A stretch of 64,000 bases of DNA from Lysobacter arvi (GCA_031216755.1 JARUHG010000006.1:186001-250000), one strand, 5' to 3'; positions 8,910-19,456 are shown, counted from the stretch's first letter. The notes: a model not told the origin generated them from the sequence alone. Numbers and translations are program-made.

Positions 8910-10790
8910 TCACCAGGTCGCACCGATATTCAGGTAGATCTCGTAATCCGAATCCGGATCGTTCAGGCCGCGCGCGATGTCCACGCGCACCGGGCCCACC
9001 GGCGAACGCCAGCGTGCGCCGATGCCCACGCCGGTGTGCAGATCGAAATTCTGGTCGCGATCGTTGGGATCGGACACCTCGCCGCCGAACTTGTTGAAGG
9101 CGTCGCCGGCGTCCACGAACACGGCCGCGCCCCAGGGGCCGTCGTTGAAGTAGTGCTCGAGCTCGACCGAACCGGTGAGCACGTACTTGCCGCCGATCGC
9201 GTACTTCTTTCCGTCCATGCCGATGGTGTTCGGGCCGACCTCGCGGAATCCGTAGCCGCGGATGCTGTTGTCGCCGCCGGCGAAGAAGCGCAGCGACGGC
9301 GGCATGTTCACCAGCGCATTGGTGAAGGTTCCGCCGGCTTCGCCGCGCACGATGAGTCGATTGCCCGTGCCGAAGGCCTGGTACCAGCGCGCCTGGCCCC
9401 ACGCCTGGGCGAAGTTGGCATCCGAACCCACGCCTTCCAGGCCGCCGCGCACTTCCAGCGTCACGCCGATGCCGTGGCGCGGGAAGATGCGGTCGTCCGT
9501 GTCGATGTACTCGGCGCGCAGCGACGGATACAGGAACGTCGCGTAGTTGTAGGCGGTGGTGACGAGCTCGTCGTTTTCCTGCGCATTGTTGGCTTCGTCG
9601 GTGCCCGGATCGGGACCGTCGGCCCCGCCCTCGAACGCCGCGTACGCCCAGCGTTCGCGCAGCGCATGCAGCGCGGCGATCACCGTCAGGCGCCGGCTGA
9701 CCTGGCCGCTGCGGCTGGCGACGAGCTCCACCTTGCGCGTGTCCATGTAGTCGGTCTGTTCGTCGTAGTACTGCGCGCTGAAGGTGTACCAGCCGTCGAG
9801 CCACGCGAACGCCGGGATGCGGTACTGCGCGGTGGCGGTCTTGCGCTTGGACGCCCAGTCGATCTGGCCCAGTGCCTTGTGCCCGCGATCGTTGACGTAG
9901 CGGCGCTCCATGCCCAGGCGCACGCCGGGGCCGCTGTCGGTGCCGTAGCTCAGGCCCGCGGTGTAGATCGTGCGCTTGGCCGGCGTGAGCGTGACGGTCA
10001 CCGGCACCTGGTTGTCCACCGCGTCGTCGGGGCGCGGCTCGATCTCGATGCTGGAGAAGTAATCCAGCCGCGCGAGCGATTCGCGGAAGCGGTCGAGCTT
10101 GCCCTGGTGGTAGTAGCTGCCCTGTTCCCAGTAGATGAGCTTGTCGAGCAGGCTGTCGCGGATGATCGCGTTCGGCGTCTGCTCTATGTCGATCGGGCCC
10201 ATGTCGTAGCGGCCGCCGCTGCTCCACACCAGGTCGATGTCCGCCGCACGCTCGGCGCGCGTGATCTCCACGCGACGCGAGCTGAAGTCCGCATCGAAAT
10301 AGCCGCGTTCGGCGAGGCGACGCGTGATGCGCGTCTTGCTGGCTTCGTACAGCTGGTGGTCGAACACGTCGCCGGTCTGCGGGCGGAACGCGGCAAGGTC
10401 CTGCGAGAGGTAACGATCGTCGCTGCCGTCGCCGATGATGGCGATGTCGGCGCGGCGCACGCGCACGGGTTCGTCGAGCGTCACCTTGACGGTGACGGTC
10501 ACGCCGGTGTCGCCGTTGCCTTCGCGCGTGACTTCGATCTTCGGCGAGTAGAAACCGAACGGTTCCAGCGCCTCGCGCGTTTCGTCCTCGGCCTCGCGGA
10601 CCAGGTAGGCCAGGCGTCGGCCGGGCAGGTCGTCGCCGATCGCATCGACCAGCGACAGTGCGCCGCGGACGTTCGCCGTCTTGGTCTCGTCCAGGCCCTG
10701 GATGTTGACGGCCTTCACCGTCGCCGCCTGCGCGCCAGCTGCGAAGAGGGTCAGTGCGGCGGCGAGTGCGAAGCGGTGCGTCCCGTGCAT
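8910..10790 (-). CDS. tamA: Outer-membrane assembly protein TamA (Omp85 family)
   Basis: TamA is the outer-membrane beta-barrel partner of TamB. The start at 10790 gives a clean signal peptide (HRFALAAALTLFAAGAQA), so I prefer it to the in-frame GTG at 10853. The 626-residue protein then has POTRA-type domains (about residues 22-270, beginning VKAVNIQGLDETK) and a C-terminal 16-strand Omp85 barrel containing the diagnostic block FAGGDNSIRGYGFREVGP. The last residue is Trp (LNIGATW), as expected of a BAM-recognised barrel. It is divergent from the TonB-dependent receptor gene, with about 200 bases between the two starts. Confidence 0.93.
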   Translation of the reverse strand: MHGTHRFALAAALTLFAAGAQAATVKAVNIQGLDETKTANVRGALSLVDAIGDDLPGRRLAYLVREAEDETREALEPFGFYSPKIEVTREGNGDTGVTVTVKVTLDEPVRVRRADIAIIGDGSDDRYLSQDLAAFRPQTGDVFDHQLYEASKTRITRRLAERGYFDADFSSRRVEITRAERAADIDLVWSSGGRYDMGPIDIEQTPNAIIRDSLLDKLIYWEQGSYYHQGKLDRFRESLARLDYFSSIEIEPRPDDAVDNQVPVTVTLTPAKRTIYTAGLSYGTDSGPGVRLGMERRYVNDRGHKALGQIDWASKRKTATAQYRIPAFAWLDGWYTFSAQYYDEQTDYMDTRKVELVASRSGQVSRRLTVIAALHALRERWAYAAFEGGADGPDPGTDEANNAQENDELVTTAYNYATFLYPSLRAEYIDTDDRIFPRHGIGVTLEVRGGLEGVGSDANFAQAWGQARWYQAFGTGNRLIVRGEAGGTFTNALVNMPPSLRFFAGGDNSIRGYGFREVGPNTIGMDGKKYAIGGKYVLTGSVELEHYFNDGPWGAAVFVDAGDAFNKFGGEVSDPNDRDQNFDLHTGVGIGARWRSPVGPVRVDIARGLNDPDSDYEIYLNIGATW

Positions 10791-10900
10791 CGCGAAAGGA
10801 TACCGGGCCCATGCGGATCGCACGAGCCTCGCGCCGCGAGGGCGCATCGTCACGTGACCGCGCGCGGAGAATTCTTCACCGGTTTTCGACCGCGCGCCTT

Positions 10901-10907
10901 CTAGTGT
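10901..10907 (+). promoter_or_regulatory. Putative -10 region (CTAGTGT) for the TonB-dependent receptor
   Basis: CTAGTGT lies 84 bases before the GTG at 10991. It shares the CTAGNNT form of other putative -10 boxes in the window. The spacer to the gene would be a long leader with no clear structure. Confidence 0.3.
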
Positions 10908-10990
10908 CGTTAAGAACTCGTTGCACCAGCGCGGCTGCCGTGGACAAGGACGGTTTGCCGGCGGGCTTCCATTCCCACCGGAGAACCATC

Positions 10991-13738
10991 GTGAATCGAA
11001 AACTGCTCACCACCGCCGTCTGCGGCGTGCTCGCCGTCCCGTTCGCCGCGCCCGCCCAGGAGGCGGAAAGCGCAACCGAGATCGACAAGGTCGTCGTCAC
11101 CGGGTCGTTAATCCCGCAGGTGCAGATCGAGACGGCCACGCCGATCCAGTCGATCACCGCCGAACAGATCCAGCGACAGGGGTTTCGCGACGTCTACGAC
11201 GTGCTGCGTTCGCAGCCGCTGGCCACCGGCGCCGTGCAGGACGCGCAATTCAGCGGCGGCTTCACGCCCGGCGCCGAGCCGATCAGCCTGCTCGGACTGG
11301 ATCCGGGCTTCACGCTGGTGCTCATCGACGGCCGCCCGATGGCCGACTATCCGCTGCTCTACAACGGCCAGAGCAACTTCGTCGACCTGTCGAGCATTCC
11401 CACCGCGATGGTCGAGCGCATCGACATCGCGCCGGGCAACCAGTCGGCGGTCTACGGTTCCAGCGCCATCGCCGGCGTGGTCAACATCATCCTGAAAAAG
11501 CGCATGGACGGCAGCCAGGTGAATTTGCGCGTGGGCGCGTACGACCAGGGCGGCGGCGCGAACACGCGGCTGCAGTTCACCACGGGCCGCGAATTCGGCG
11601 ACCTCAGCCTGGTGTTCGGCCTGCAGTACAGCGAACAGGACCCGATCTACGGCTTCGATCGCGACCGGATCGATTCCACCAACGACAATCCCGACCCGGA
11701 TCTGCGCTACGGCTCGCGCACCTTCCTGCGCAGCCTCGCTGACGGCACCTACGTGAGCCCCGATCCGTCGCAGTGCGCACCGCTGTCGCGCCTGTTCAAC
11801 GGCAGCACGATCTACGACGAACGTCCCGGGCGCGGCTTCTACTGCGGCAGCCGCGAGGAAGTGGGCTACAGCACCATCATGAACAAGGAGCAGTCGATCG
11901 CCGGTTACCTCAACGCGGTCTACCTGCTCAACGACAACGCCGAGCTCTACGGCACGCTGCTGGTCAACCGCGACAAGTCCGAATCCAACTCCGGCTCGCG
12001 CTTCTGGCAGCCGTCCACCGACACCGGCGGCTTCATCGTCAATGCGAACACGGGCCAGTTCGAAAGCTTCCAGCACATCTTCGCGCCGGAAGAAACGGGC
12101 GACCTGGACTACAACAACGAGCGCCTCACCAGCGATTCGTACAACTTCGCCGCCGGCATCCGCGGCAACTTCGGCGCATCCGCGTGGGGCTACGACGCGT
12201 ACTACGCGCGCTCGCAGTTCAAGATCAAGAGCCGCCAGAACTGGCTGCTGGCGCAGAACGTGGAGGACTTCTTCCGCGAGGCGTTCCTCGGGCCGCAGCT
12301 GGGCGAGTACTACGGCTACCCGATCTACGCGCCGGACGAAGCGGCCTTCTACCGTCCGCTCACGCCCGATGAGTACCGCAGTTTCAACAGCGAGATCCGC
12401 ACCGATTCGGAAACCTGGACGCACAACCTCAACCTGCAGTTGACCAACACCGAGTTGTTCGAGCTGCCGGGCGGCCCGGTCGGATTCGCCGCGGTGCTGC
12501 AGGCGGGCGAGCAGAAGTGGGAAAACCCGACCGATCCGCGCGTGGTGAACGGCGAATTCTGGGGGCTCACCGGAACGCAGGGCGAAGGCAAGCGCACCAA
12601 CCAGGCGGTGGCGGTGGAATTCCGCGTGCCGATCTTCAGCATGCTCACGGCGAACCTGTCGGGTCGTTACGACCAGTACAAGAACGAAGGCCTGAACGAA
12701 GACAACGACACGACCTACAAGGTCGGCCTGGAATTCCGGCCGATCGAGTCGCTGCTGTTCCGCGCCAACTACGCCACCGCGTTCAAGGCGCCCGACATGG
12801 CGTACGTGTTCGCGGGCGAAAGCGGCTACTTCACCACCGTGCGCGACTACTACCGCTGCGCGGTCGAAGAGCCGGGCGTGCCCGTGTCGGATTGCACGTT
12901 CGATGCGGAGCAGGTCTTCGGCACGCGTCGCGGCGCGCCGGACCTGGAGTCGATCACCGCCGAGTCGTGGGGCGGCGGCGTGGTGTGGTCGCCGACGCCG
13001 AACTTCAGCATCAACGCGGACTACTACCACATCAAGATCGACAACAAGGTCAGCGACCTGAACCTCGACCAGCTCATGCAGGAGGAAGCGGCCTGCCGCC
13101 TGGGCCAGCTCGATGCGGGCTCGCCCACCTGCGTCGACGCGCTCGCGCGCATCGGCCGTTCCGCGCCGACCGCGCCGGTACCGAACCAGGTGGAGACGGT
13201 GCTGACCAACCCGATCAACATCTCCAAGGAAGAGGTGTCGGGCATCCTCGCGGACCTCACGTATGGCTGGCAGACAGGCAGCTGGGGCGATTTCAACCTG
13301 CGCATGTCGTACAACGTGACGCTCGATCACGAAAGCCAGCAGTACCCCGAGGATCCGGTCCTCGACCTGCTGAGCGAGCCCTTCTACTCGTCCGAGTTCC
13401 GCAGCATCGGCAGCGCGTCGCTGTCGTGGAATCGCGGGCCGTGGAACGCCAACCTGTACGGCGTGCGCTACAGCCGCACGCCGAACTATCGCGCGCAGAT
13501 CAACGAAGCCGGATACGCGGTGGAAGGGGCTAATCGTGTCGACGCGATGTACCGCTTCAACGGCACGCTCGGCTACGAGTTCGCCGACAACGTGGCGCTC
13601 ACGTTCACCGTGAACAACCTGCTGGACGAGGATCCGCCGGAAGATCCGACCTGGGACGTCTACCCGTACTACAACAACTTCAACTACAACATCTACGGGC
13701 GCTCGTACATGCTCGAGGTGAACTGGCGCTTCCAGTGA
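10991..13738 (+). CDS. TonB-dependent outer-membrane receptor
   Basis: The 915-residue product begins at a GTG (10991) with a signal peptide (LLTTAVCGVLAVPFAAPAQ). A TonB-box-like segment (EIDKVVVTGS) and a plug domain follow, including VERIDIAPGNQSAVYGSSA and AGVVNIILKK, typical of receptors for carbohydrate or peptide-like substrates. The large C-terminal half is a 22-strand barrel ending in the aromatic signature YMLEVNWRFQ. There is no N-terminal signalling (STN) extension, so transcriptional signalling through a FecR partner is not expected. The ligand cannot be told from sequence or from neighbours: tamA diverges upstream and a sulfotransferase gene converges downstream. Confidence 0.93.
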   Translation: MNRKLLTTAVCGVLAVPFAAPAQEAESATEIDKVVVTGSLIPQVQIETATPIQSITAEQIQRQGFRDVYDVLRSQPLATGAVQDAQFSGGFTPGAEPISLLGLDPGFTLVLIDGRPMADYPLLYNGQSNFVDLSSIPTAMVERIDIAPGNQSAVYGSSAIAGVVNIILKKRMDGSQVNLRVGAYDQGGGANTRLQFTTGREFGDLSLVFGLQYSEQDPIYGFDRDRIDSTNDNPDPDLRYGSRTFLRSLADGTYVSPDPSQCAPLSRLFNGSTIYDERPGRGFYCGSREEVGYSTIMNKEQSIAGYLNAVYLLNDNAELYGTLLVNRDKSESNSGSRFWQPSTDTGGFIVNANTGQFESFQHIFAPEETGDLDYNNERLTSDSYNFAAGIRGNFGASAWGYDAYYARSQFKIKSRQNWLLAQNVEDFFREAFLGPQLGEYYGYPIYAPDEAAFYRPLTPDEYRSFNSEIRTDSETWTHNLNLQLTNTELFELPGGPVGFAAVLQAGEQKWENPTDPRVVNGEFWGLTGTQGEGKRTNQAVAVEFRVPIFSMLTANLSGRYDQYKNEGLNEDNDTTYKVGLEFRPIESLLFRANYATAFKAPDMAYVFAGESGYFTTVRDYYRCAVEEPGVPVSDCTFDAEQVFGTRRGAPDLESITAESWGGGVVWSPTPNFSINADYYHIKIDNKVSDLNLDQLMQEEAACRLGQLDAGSPTCVDALARIGRSAPTAPVPNQVETVLTNPINISKEEVSGILADLTYGWQTGSWGDFNLRMSYNVTLDHESQQYPEDPVLDLLSEPFYSSEFRSIGSASLSWNRGPWNANLYGVRYSRTPNYRAQINEAGYAVEGANRVDAMYRFNGTLGYEFADNVALTFTVNNLLDEDPPEDPTWDVYPYYNNFNYNIYGRSYMLEVNWRFQ

Positions 13739-13772
13739 CCGGTGCGGCGAGGGCCGCGCAGCGCGCCCTCGC

Positions 13773-15323
13773 CTACAACGCGCGACGCAGCGGTTCCAGC
13801 TGCGCTTGGTAACGCGGCCATTCGGACAACCCGCGCGCATGGATGCCTTCGCGCACCTGCGCGCTGCTGAGCGTCGCCACCGGCGCGGCATTGCGCGACA
13901 GGTCCGTCACGCCGGGCTCCATCGGCAGCGTGCAGAAGGCGAACACGCGCGCGGCCACGGCATCGGGCTGCGACACCAGCTCGCGATAGTCCACGTCCAG
14001 GATGCGGCCGGGCAACACCGCGTGCCAATGCGCCATCACGCGGCGGTAGTTGCGATGGTGGGCGGCAAGCGCCTGCAGGTCGTAGCTGTAGCCGTACGCG
14101 TCGCCGAACAGCGCGCGGTAATTCGAGAAGCACACGTCCATCGGTTCGCGATGCAGGTGCAGCAGCACGGCACGAGGCAGCGCGCGCGCGATGAGGCCCG
14201 CGACGAGGAAATTCGGCGGCAGTTTGTCGACGAAATACCGATGCCTTCCGGCGCGCCATCGCGTCTGCGCGAGGTAACGTCGGCCGACGTCGTCCAGATC
14301 CAGGTCCGGCAAGCGCTCGATGAGCGCATCGTCGAGCAGCGAGCGGCCCGGCAGGTCGGCCGACCAGCGCAGCTGGTGCGCGAAGTCGCCGAGTTCGCCG
14401 GCGGAGACGATCTGCGAATGGTTGCCCAGGATGCGATCGAGCACGGTCGTGCCCGAGCGCGGCAGGCCGATGACGAAGATCGGCTGCGGGCCGTCGTCGT
14501 TTCCGTCGCCCCCTGGCGCGAGAAGCTCCCGCGTGCATCGTGCGATCAACGCCTCCACCTGCCGCGTGTCGCGGGCGGGATCGTGCTGCACGCGGCGGTA
14601 CATGAGGGCGTTGCCGCGGGACAAGGCCGCGAAGGCTTCGTCGTACCGGCCGAGGTCTTCGAGTTCCTTGTAGCGCGCGAATTCGAATGCCGCGTGGTCC
14701 TCGCTGCCCGGCGCCACGCGCTGCAGCTGGTCGGCGATGTACGCAAGCTGGTTCGCCTCCGGGGAGGCCTTGCGCAAGCGCGCCAGGGTGAGGCTCGCGC
14801 GTCCATAGGTGGGACCGAGCCGCAGGCAGGCTTCGAGTTCCTCGCGCGCCTCTTCCAGCCGTCCGTTGAACTGCAACTGGATGCTGCGGAAATAGCGCAG
14901 GTCCGGATGATCGAAGCCCAGCGCACGCGCGCGGTCCATCAACGCCAATGCCTGCTCGTGCTGGCCGAGGCTCTGGTGGACGTGCGCCAGCGACGCGAGC
15001 ACGACGGCGTCGCGGCACTGCGCGATCGAGCGATGCTGCAGGACGTCGCGCGTGGCGGCCGACTCGCCGACCCGCATCAGGGCCTGGGCCACGCGGCATG
15101 CCGTGGCCGCATCGTCGGGCAGCGTGCGTGCGGCGAGCACCAACTGCGCCGAGGCATCGCGAAGGCGCTGTTCGCCCAGGTGCACGCCCGCCAGCAGCAC
15201 GCGCGCGGGCACGTGCGCCGGGTCCTGTTGCAGCACGGTTTCGAGCGCCGCGCGTGCCTGCCGCAGATCGCGCCGGCCCAGGGCCGCTTGCGCGCGTTCC
15301 CAGGGGCCGGCGGCGCCGTGCAT
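13773..15323 (-). CDS. TPR-repeat sulfotransferase family protein
   Basis: The N-terminal half of this 516-residue protein is built of tetratricopeptide repeats (about residues 10-200). The C-terminal half is a sulfotransferase domain: the 5'-phosphosulfate loop FVIGLPRSGTTVLDRIL and the 3'-phosphate region LLHLHREPMDVCFSNYRAL are both present, so it should bind PAPS and sulfate an unknown acceptor. The ATG at 15323 sits immediately after the glyS stop (15326-15328), so the gene appears translationally coupled to the glycyl-tRNA synthetase genes although no functional link is known. Family members of this design are frequent in Xanthomonadaceae. Confidence 0.88.
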   Translation of the reverse strand: MHGAAGPWERAQAALGRRDLRQARAALETVLQQDPAHVPARVLLAGVHLGEQRLRDASAQLVLAARTLPDDAATACRVAQALMRVGESAATRDVLQHRSIAQCRDAVVLASLAHVHQSLGQHEQALALMDRARALGFDHPDLRYFRSIQLQFNGRLEEAREELEACLRLGPTYGRASLTLARLRKASPEANQLAYIADQLQRVAPGSEDHAAFEFARYKELEDLGRYDEAFAALSRGNALMYRRVQHDPARDTRQVEALIARCTRELLAPGGDGNDDGPQPIFVIGLPRSGTTVLDRILGNHSQIVSAGELGDFAHQLRWSADLPGRSLLDDALIERLPDLDLDDVGRRYLAQTRWRAGRHRYFVDKLPPNFLVAGLIARALPRAVLLHLHREPMDVCFSNYRALFGDAYGYSYDLQALAAHHRNYRRVMAHWHAVLPGRILDVDYRELVSQPDAVAARVFAFCTLPMEPGVTDLSRNAAPVATLSSAQVREGIHARGLSEWPRYQAQLEPLRRAL

Positions 15324-15325
15324 CG

Positions 15326-17401
15326 TCAGATCGACAGGTGTTCGATCGCGGCCACGCTGCCCAGGCGATCGGACAGGCGCTTGAGCAGGGCGAGGCGGTT
15401 GTTGCGCACGGCCGCGTCGTCCACGTTCACCATCACGCCGTCGAAGAACGCGTCGACCTGCGGGCGCAGGCGCGCGAGGCGCCCGAGCACGGCGACGTAA
15501 TCGCGCGAGTCCAGCAGCGGATCGGTGTCGGCGATGGCGCCGTCCACCGCGTCGGCGAGTTCGCGTTCGGCGTTCTCGGCGAACAGCGAGGCATCGAGCG
15601 TCGAGGGCACCTCGCCTTCGACTTTCTTCAGGATGTTGCGGATGCGCTTGTTCGCCGCCGCCAGCGCCTGCGCTTCGGGCAGCTTGGCGAACTCGGCGAT
15701 GGCGGTGAGGCGGCGGTCGAAGTCGGGCAGCGAATCGTGCGCGACGTTCTCCACCGCATCGAACTGCACCGACGCGACGCCGCGGTCGGCGTAGTAGCCG
15801 CGCAGGCGGTCGTAGACGAATTGCGTGATGTCGTAGCTGCCGATCTCGGCATGCCTGGCCGGTTGCAGCGCAAGCGCCTGCTCGATCAACCCGTGCAGCA
15901 GAAGGTCGTGCCCGCCTTCCAGCAGCGTGCGCGCGAGCCCCAGCGCGTTGCGGCGCAGCGCGAACGGATCCTTGTTGCCGGTCGGCTTCAGGCCGGCGGC
16001 GAAACCACCCGCCAGCGTGTCCAGGCGTTCGGCGATGGCAAGCACCTGGCCGAGCTTCGACGGCGCGATCGCATCGCCGGCGAAACGCGGCATGTACGCT
16101 TCGTCGATCGCGTGCGCGATGTCCAGCGGCTCGTTCTCCACCGCTGCGTAGTAACGGCCCGCGATGCCCTGCAGTTCGGGGAATTCGCCGACCAGGCGCG
16201 ACTGGAGGTCGGCCTTCGAAAGCTGCGCGGCGCGGCGCGCCGTTGCCGGGTCGACGCCGACGTGCGCGGCCACGGCTTCGGCCAGCGCCGCCACGCGCGC
16301 GACCTTGTCGGCGATCGTGCCGAGCTTGTCCTGGTACTTCACGTTCGCCAGGCCGTCGTTCATCGACGCCAGTCCCTGCTTCATGTCCTCGACGAAGAAG
16401 AACTTCGCATCGGAGAAACGCGGGCGGATCACGCGTTCGTAGCCCTTGCGGACTTCGGACTCGTCCTTCGACTCGATGTTCGCGATGCCGATGAAGCGCT
16501 CGCTGAGCTTCCCGTCCGCATCCAGCACCGGGAAGAACTTCTGGTTCGCCTCCATCGTGGCGATCAGCGCTTCCTGCGGGACGGCGAGGAACTCGCGCTC
16601 GAAGCTGCATGCGACGGCCTTCGGCCATTCCGTCAGGCCGTTGACCTCGTCCAGGATGCCCTCGTCGATGCGCGCCACGCCGCCGCCGGCGCGCGCGGCC
16701 TCGTTCACTTCCAGCACGATGCGCTCGCGGCGCTCGTCCGGATCCACCAGCACCTTCGCGCCGCGCAGGGATTCGACGTAGTCCTCCGGGGTGGAGAACC
16801 ACACGGGCTTGTCGTGCATGAAGCGATGGCCGCGGCTCATGCGGTCGGCGCGCGTGCCGAACAGTTCGGCGTCCACCACGTCCTTGCCGAGCAGCATCAC
16901 CAGCCAGTGCACGGGACGCGCGAAGCCGTAATCGTGGTCGCCCCAGCGCATCGGCTTGGGGATCGGCATCGCGGCGATGGCCTCGCGCAGGATCTCCGGC
17001 AGCAGGGCGGCGGTGCTCGCGCCCGGCTTCACGGCGCGATGCACGAATCGCTCGCCCTTGTTGTCGGCGGTCTTCTCCAGCGCGGTCCAGTCGATGCCCG
17101 CCTTCGCCGCGAAACCCTGCAGCGCCTTGGTCGGCTGGCCGTCGGCGTCGAGCGCGATGTTGAGGTACGGGCCGAGCACCTCGGACCGCTGCTCCGGCTG
17201 CTCCAGCGCGACCGCCGGCAGCCGCACGGCGAGCCGGCGCGGCGTGTACAGGGGCTTGGCGCCGTCGCGTTCGAAGGCGGTGCCGCGCTTGGCCAGGCCG
17301 TCGAGGACGCCATCGAAGAACGCCTGCGCCAGCGCGGGCAGCGCCTTGACGGGGAGCTCTTCGGTGCCGAGTTCGATCAGGAGGGGGGACGTCGTGCTCA
17401 T
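15326..17401 (-). CDS. glyS: Glycyl-tRNA synthetase beta subunit
   Basis: GlyS is the tRNA-binding subunit of the alpha2-beta2 class II glycyl-tRNA synthetase. The N-terminus [18 protein letters not shown] is the family hallmark, and the internal RHRFMHDK-like segment ([11 protein letters not shown]) and HD-like and DALR-type C-terminal regions are present. The start at 17401 (ATG, preceded by AAGGCAACTGC) is chosen over an upstream in-frame extension that runs into a palindromic repeat. The 691-residue length is normal. It lies 185 bases downstream of glyQ on the same strand, with two dispersed repeats in the gap. Confidence 0.96.
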   Translation of the reverse strand: MSTTSPLLIELGTEELPVKALPALAQAFFDGVLDGLAKRGTAFERDGAKPLYTPRRLAVRLPAVALEQPEQRSEVLGPYLNIALDADGQPTKALQGFAAKAGIDWTALEKTADNKGERFVHRAVKPGASTAALLPEILREAIAAMPIPKPMRWGDHDYGFARPVHWLVMLLGKDVVDAELFGTRADRMSRGHRFMHDKPVWFSTPEDYVESLRGAKVLVDPDERRERIVLEVNEAARAGGGVARIDEGILDEVNGLTEWPKAVACSFEREFLAVPQEALIATMEANQKFFPVLDADGKLSERFIGIANIESKDESEVRKGYERVIRPRFSDAKFFFVEDMKQGLASMNDGLANVKYQDKLGTIADKVARVAALAEAVAAHVGVDPATARRAAQLSKADLQSRLVGEFPELQGIAGRYYAAVENEPLDIAHAIDEAYMPRFAGDAIAPSKLGQVLAIAERLDTLAGGFAAGLKPTGNKDPFALRRNALGLARTLLEGGHDLLLHGLIEQALALQPARHAEIGSYDITQFVYDRLRGYYADRGVASVQFDAVENVAHDSLPDFDRRLTAIAEFAKLPEAQALAAANKRIRNILKKVEGEVPSTLDASLFAENAERELADAVDGAIADTDPLLDSRDYVAVLGRLARLRPQVDAFFDGVMVNVDDAAVRNNRLALLKRLSDRLGSVAAIEHLSI

Positions 17402-17423
17402 GCAGTTGCCTTGTTTTTGCTCT

Positions 17424-17467
17424 TCCCTTCTCCCTCCGGGAGAAGGTGCCCGAAGGGCGGATGAGGG
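17424..17467. repeat. Dispersed palindromic repeat, double stem-loop
   Basis: CTTCTCCC (17427-17434) pairs with GGGAGAAG (17438-17445) around a TCC loop, followed by a second small hairpin GCCC-GAA-GGGC (17448-17458) and GGATGAGGG. Related copies are at 17547-17580 (opposite sense), 29233-29250, 57661-57673 and 62244-62269. It lies between glyQ and glyS. Confidence 0.75.
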
Positions 17468-17546
17468 TCGGCGGCGGGAAGAGGATCGCAGAACAACGCC
17501 CGGCGTTCTCATTGGAGCGTCGCCACTACGGACAACACTTCGCCGA

Positions 17547-17580
17547 CCCTCACCCCAACTCCTCTCCCGGGGGAGAGGGG
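17547..17580. repeat. Dispersed palindromic repeat, inverted relative to 17424-17467
   Basis: CCCTCACCCCAACT leads into CCTCTCCC (17561-17568) and GGGAGAGG (17571-17578). Together with the copy at 17424-17467 it forms a head-to-head pair filling most of the glyQ-glyS gap. Confidence 0.7.
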
Positions 17581-17586
17581 CTCACA

Positions 17587-18510
17587 TCAGGCCGCCTTCG
17601 CGGCCTTCTTCAACACCGGGAAACCCAGCTTCTCGCGCTGCGCGTAATACGCTTCGGCCACGCCCTGGGCGATGCGGCGCACGCGCAGGATGTAGCGCTG
17701 GCGCTCGGTCACGCTGATCGCGCGGCGCGCATCGAGCAGGTTGAAGCTGTGGCTGGCCTTGCAGACCTGGTCGTACGCGGGCAGCGGGAGGCCGAGCTCG
17801 ATCAGCTTGAGCGCTTCCTTCTCGCAGGCGTCGAAACGGTGGAAGAGTTCGGCGACGTCGGCGTGCTCGAAGTTGTATGCGCTCTGCTCGACTTCGTTCT
17901 GGTGGTAGACGTCGCCGTAGGTGACCGGCGTGCCGTCCGGGCCGTACGTCCAGACCAGGTCGTACACGTTGTCGACGTTCTGCAGGTACATGCACAGGCG
18001 CTCGAGACCGTAGGTGATCTCGCCCAGCACCGGCTTGCATTCCAGTCCGCCGGCCTGCTGGAAGTAGGTGAACTGCGTGACCTCCATGCCGTTGAGCCAG
18101 ACCTCCCAGCCCAGACCCCAGGCACCGAGCGTGGGCGACTCCCAGTTGTCCTCGACCAGGCGCAGGTCATGCACCAGCGGATCCACGCCCAGCGCCTTGA
18201 GCGAATCGAAATACAGCTCGACGATGTTGTCGGGGCTGGGCTTCATCGCCACCTGGTACTGGTAGTAGCGCTGCAGGCGGTTGGGGTTCTCGCCGTAGCG
18301 GCCATCGGTGGGACGGCGGCAGGGCTGGACGTAGGCGGCATTCCACGGCTCCGGACCGAGCGCGCGCAGGAACGTGGCCGGGTGGAAGGTGCCGGCGCCG
18401 ACCTCCAGGTCGAGCGGCTGGATCAGCGTGCAGCCCTGCTGCGCCCAGTAGGCGTTCAGCCGCTGGATGAGCTCCTGGAAAGTCGGTCCCTGGATGGTAG
18501 GTGCGGCCAT
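17587..18510 (-). CDS. glyQ: Glycyl-tRNA synthetase alpha subunit
   Basis: GlyQ carries the catalytic site that activates glycine and charges tRNA-Gly. The 307-residue product shows the highly conserved opening [18 protein letters not shown], then [19 protein letters not shown] and [19 protein letters not shown], all diagnostic. The ATG at 18510 gives the standard N-terminus. It is the first gene of a minus-strand unit glyQ-glyS-sulfotransferase. Confidence 0.97.
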   Translation of the reverse strand: MAAPTIQGPTFQELIQRLNAYWAQQGCTLIQPLDLEVGAGTFHPATFLRALGPEPWNAAYVQPCRRPTDGRYGENPNRLQRYYQYQVAMKPSPDNIVELYFDSLKALGVDPLVHDLRLVEDNWESPTLGAWGLGWEVWLNGMEVTQFTYFQQAGGLECKPVLGEITYGLERLCMYLQNVDNVYDLVWTYGPDGTPVTYGDVYHQNEVEQSAYNFEHADVAELFHRFDACEKEALKLIELGLPLPAYDQVCKASHSFNLLDARRAISVTERQRYILRVRRIAQGVAEAYYAQREKLGFPVLKKAAKAA

Positions 18511-18641
18511 GGTCTCGGTGGGGGTCCCGCAAAGCGGGTTAGTATAGCCGCGGGCCTTGATGCCGCTGGTTTTTTCGCACTTCCGAGGGGTTCGGTGGCG
18601 CGGCCCGCAACGTCTTCCGAAACGCCTGCCTCCGTATCGCC

Positions 18642-19379
18642 GTGAACACCCGACACACCCGGCCCTTCCTCATCCTCGAAACCGGACAACCGGTCGCTTC
18701 GATGCGTCGCCATCGCGGTTTTCCGCACTGGATCCGCGTCGCCGCCGGACTCGATGCCGACGAGGCGGTGGTGGTGAACGTCGAAGGCGGCGACGCGCTG
18801 CCGGTGCGCGACGGTTTCGCCGGCACGATCATCACCGGCTCCGGCGCGATGGTCACCGAGCGTCGGGACTGGAGCGAGCGCAGCGCCCGGTGGCTGCGCG
18901 ACGCCGCGCAGGACGGCATGCCGCTGTTCGGCATCTGCTACGGTCACCAGCTGCTCGCGCATGCGCTCGGCGGCGAGGTCGGCGACAACCCGACTGGTCG
19001 CGAGATGGGCACCATCGACCTGCAACTGCATCCGCACGCCGAGCAGGATCCGTTGTTCAAGGGGTTGCCCGCGCAGTTCGCCGCCCAGGCCACGCACCTG
19101 CAGACCGTGTTGCGCGCGCCGCAGGGCGCCACCGTGCTGGCGCGTTCGAGCCAGGACGACTGCCACGCATTCCGCTGGGGCGAGCGTGCCTGGGGCGTGC
19201 AGTTCCATCCCGAATTCAGTGCCACGCACATGCGCGGCTACGTCCACGCGCGACGCGACGCGCTGCACGGCGAAGGCCGGTGCGCGAAGTCGCTGGCGCG
19301 CGCGGTGAGCGCCACGCCGCATGCGCGCCGCGTGCTGCGACGCTTCGTGCGTCACGCGCGCGGCCTGCACGGGCATTGA
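18642..19379 (+). CDS. Class I glutamine amidotransferase (GMP synthase-like domain protein)
   Basis: The 245-residue protein is a stand-alone class I amidotransferase domain. The nucleophile elbow [18 protein letters not shown] holds the catalytic Cys, and [13 protein letters not shown] holds the His-Glu pair, so glutamine hydrolysis chemistry looks intact. Such stand-alone proteins act on diverse acceptors, for example gamma-glutamyl compounds, and the acceptor here is unknown. The start is a GTG at 18642; no ATG is available upstream of the fold. It is divergent from glyQ with 131 bases between starts. Confidence 0.82.
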   Translation: MNTRHTRPFLILETGQPVASMRRHRGFPHWIRVAAGLDADEAVVVNVEGGDALPVRDGFAGTIITGSGAMVTERRDWSERSARWLRDAAQDGMPLFGICYGHQLLAHALGGEVGDNPTGREMGTIDLQLHPHAEQDPLFKGLPAQFAAQATHLQTVLRAPQGATVLARSSQDDCHAFRWGERAWGVQFHPEFSATHMRGYVHARRDALHGEGRCAKSLARAVSATPHARRVLRRFVRHARGLHGH

Positions 19380-19456
19380 GTTCTTCCTGACGATCACGTT
19401 CGCGTGCGACGTTTCGCACGCCCTTCCCCCACGCGCCGCCCACGACCCCCATTCCC

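Noticed and set aside
10754-10990. N-terminal extension of the TonB-dependent receptor back to 10754
   Set aside because: The region before 10991 lacks protein-like composition and the signal peptide starts at the GTG at 10991.
11108-13891. 927-codon open frame antisense to the TonB-dependent receptor
   Set aside because: It mirrors a GC-rich gene; composition is rich in Arg/Val/Ala without motifs, and the sense strand encodes a complete receptor.
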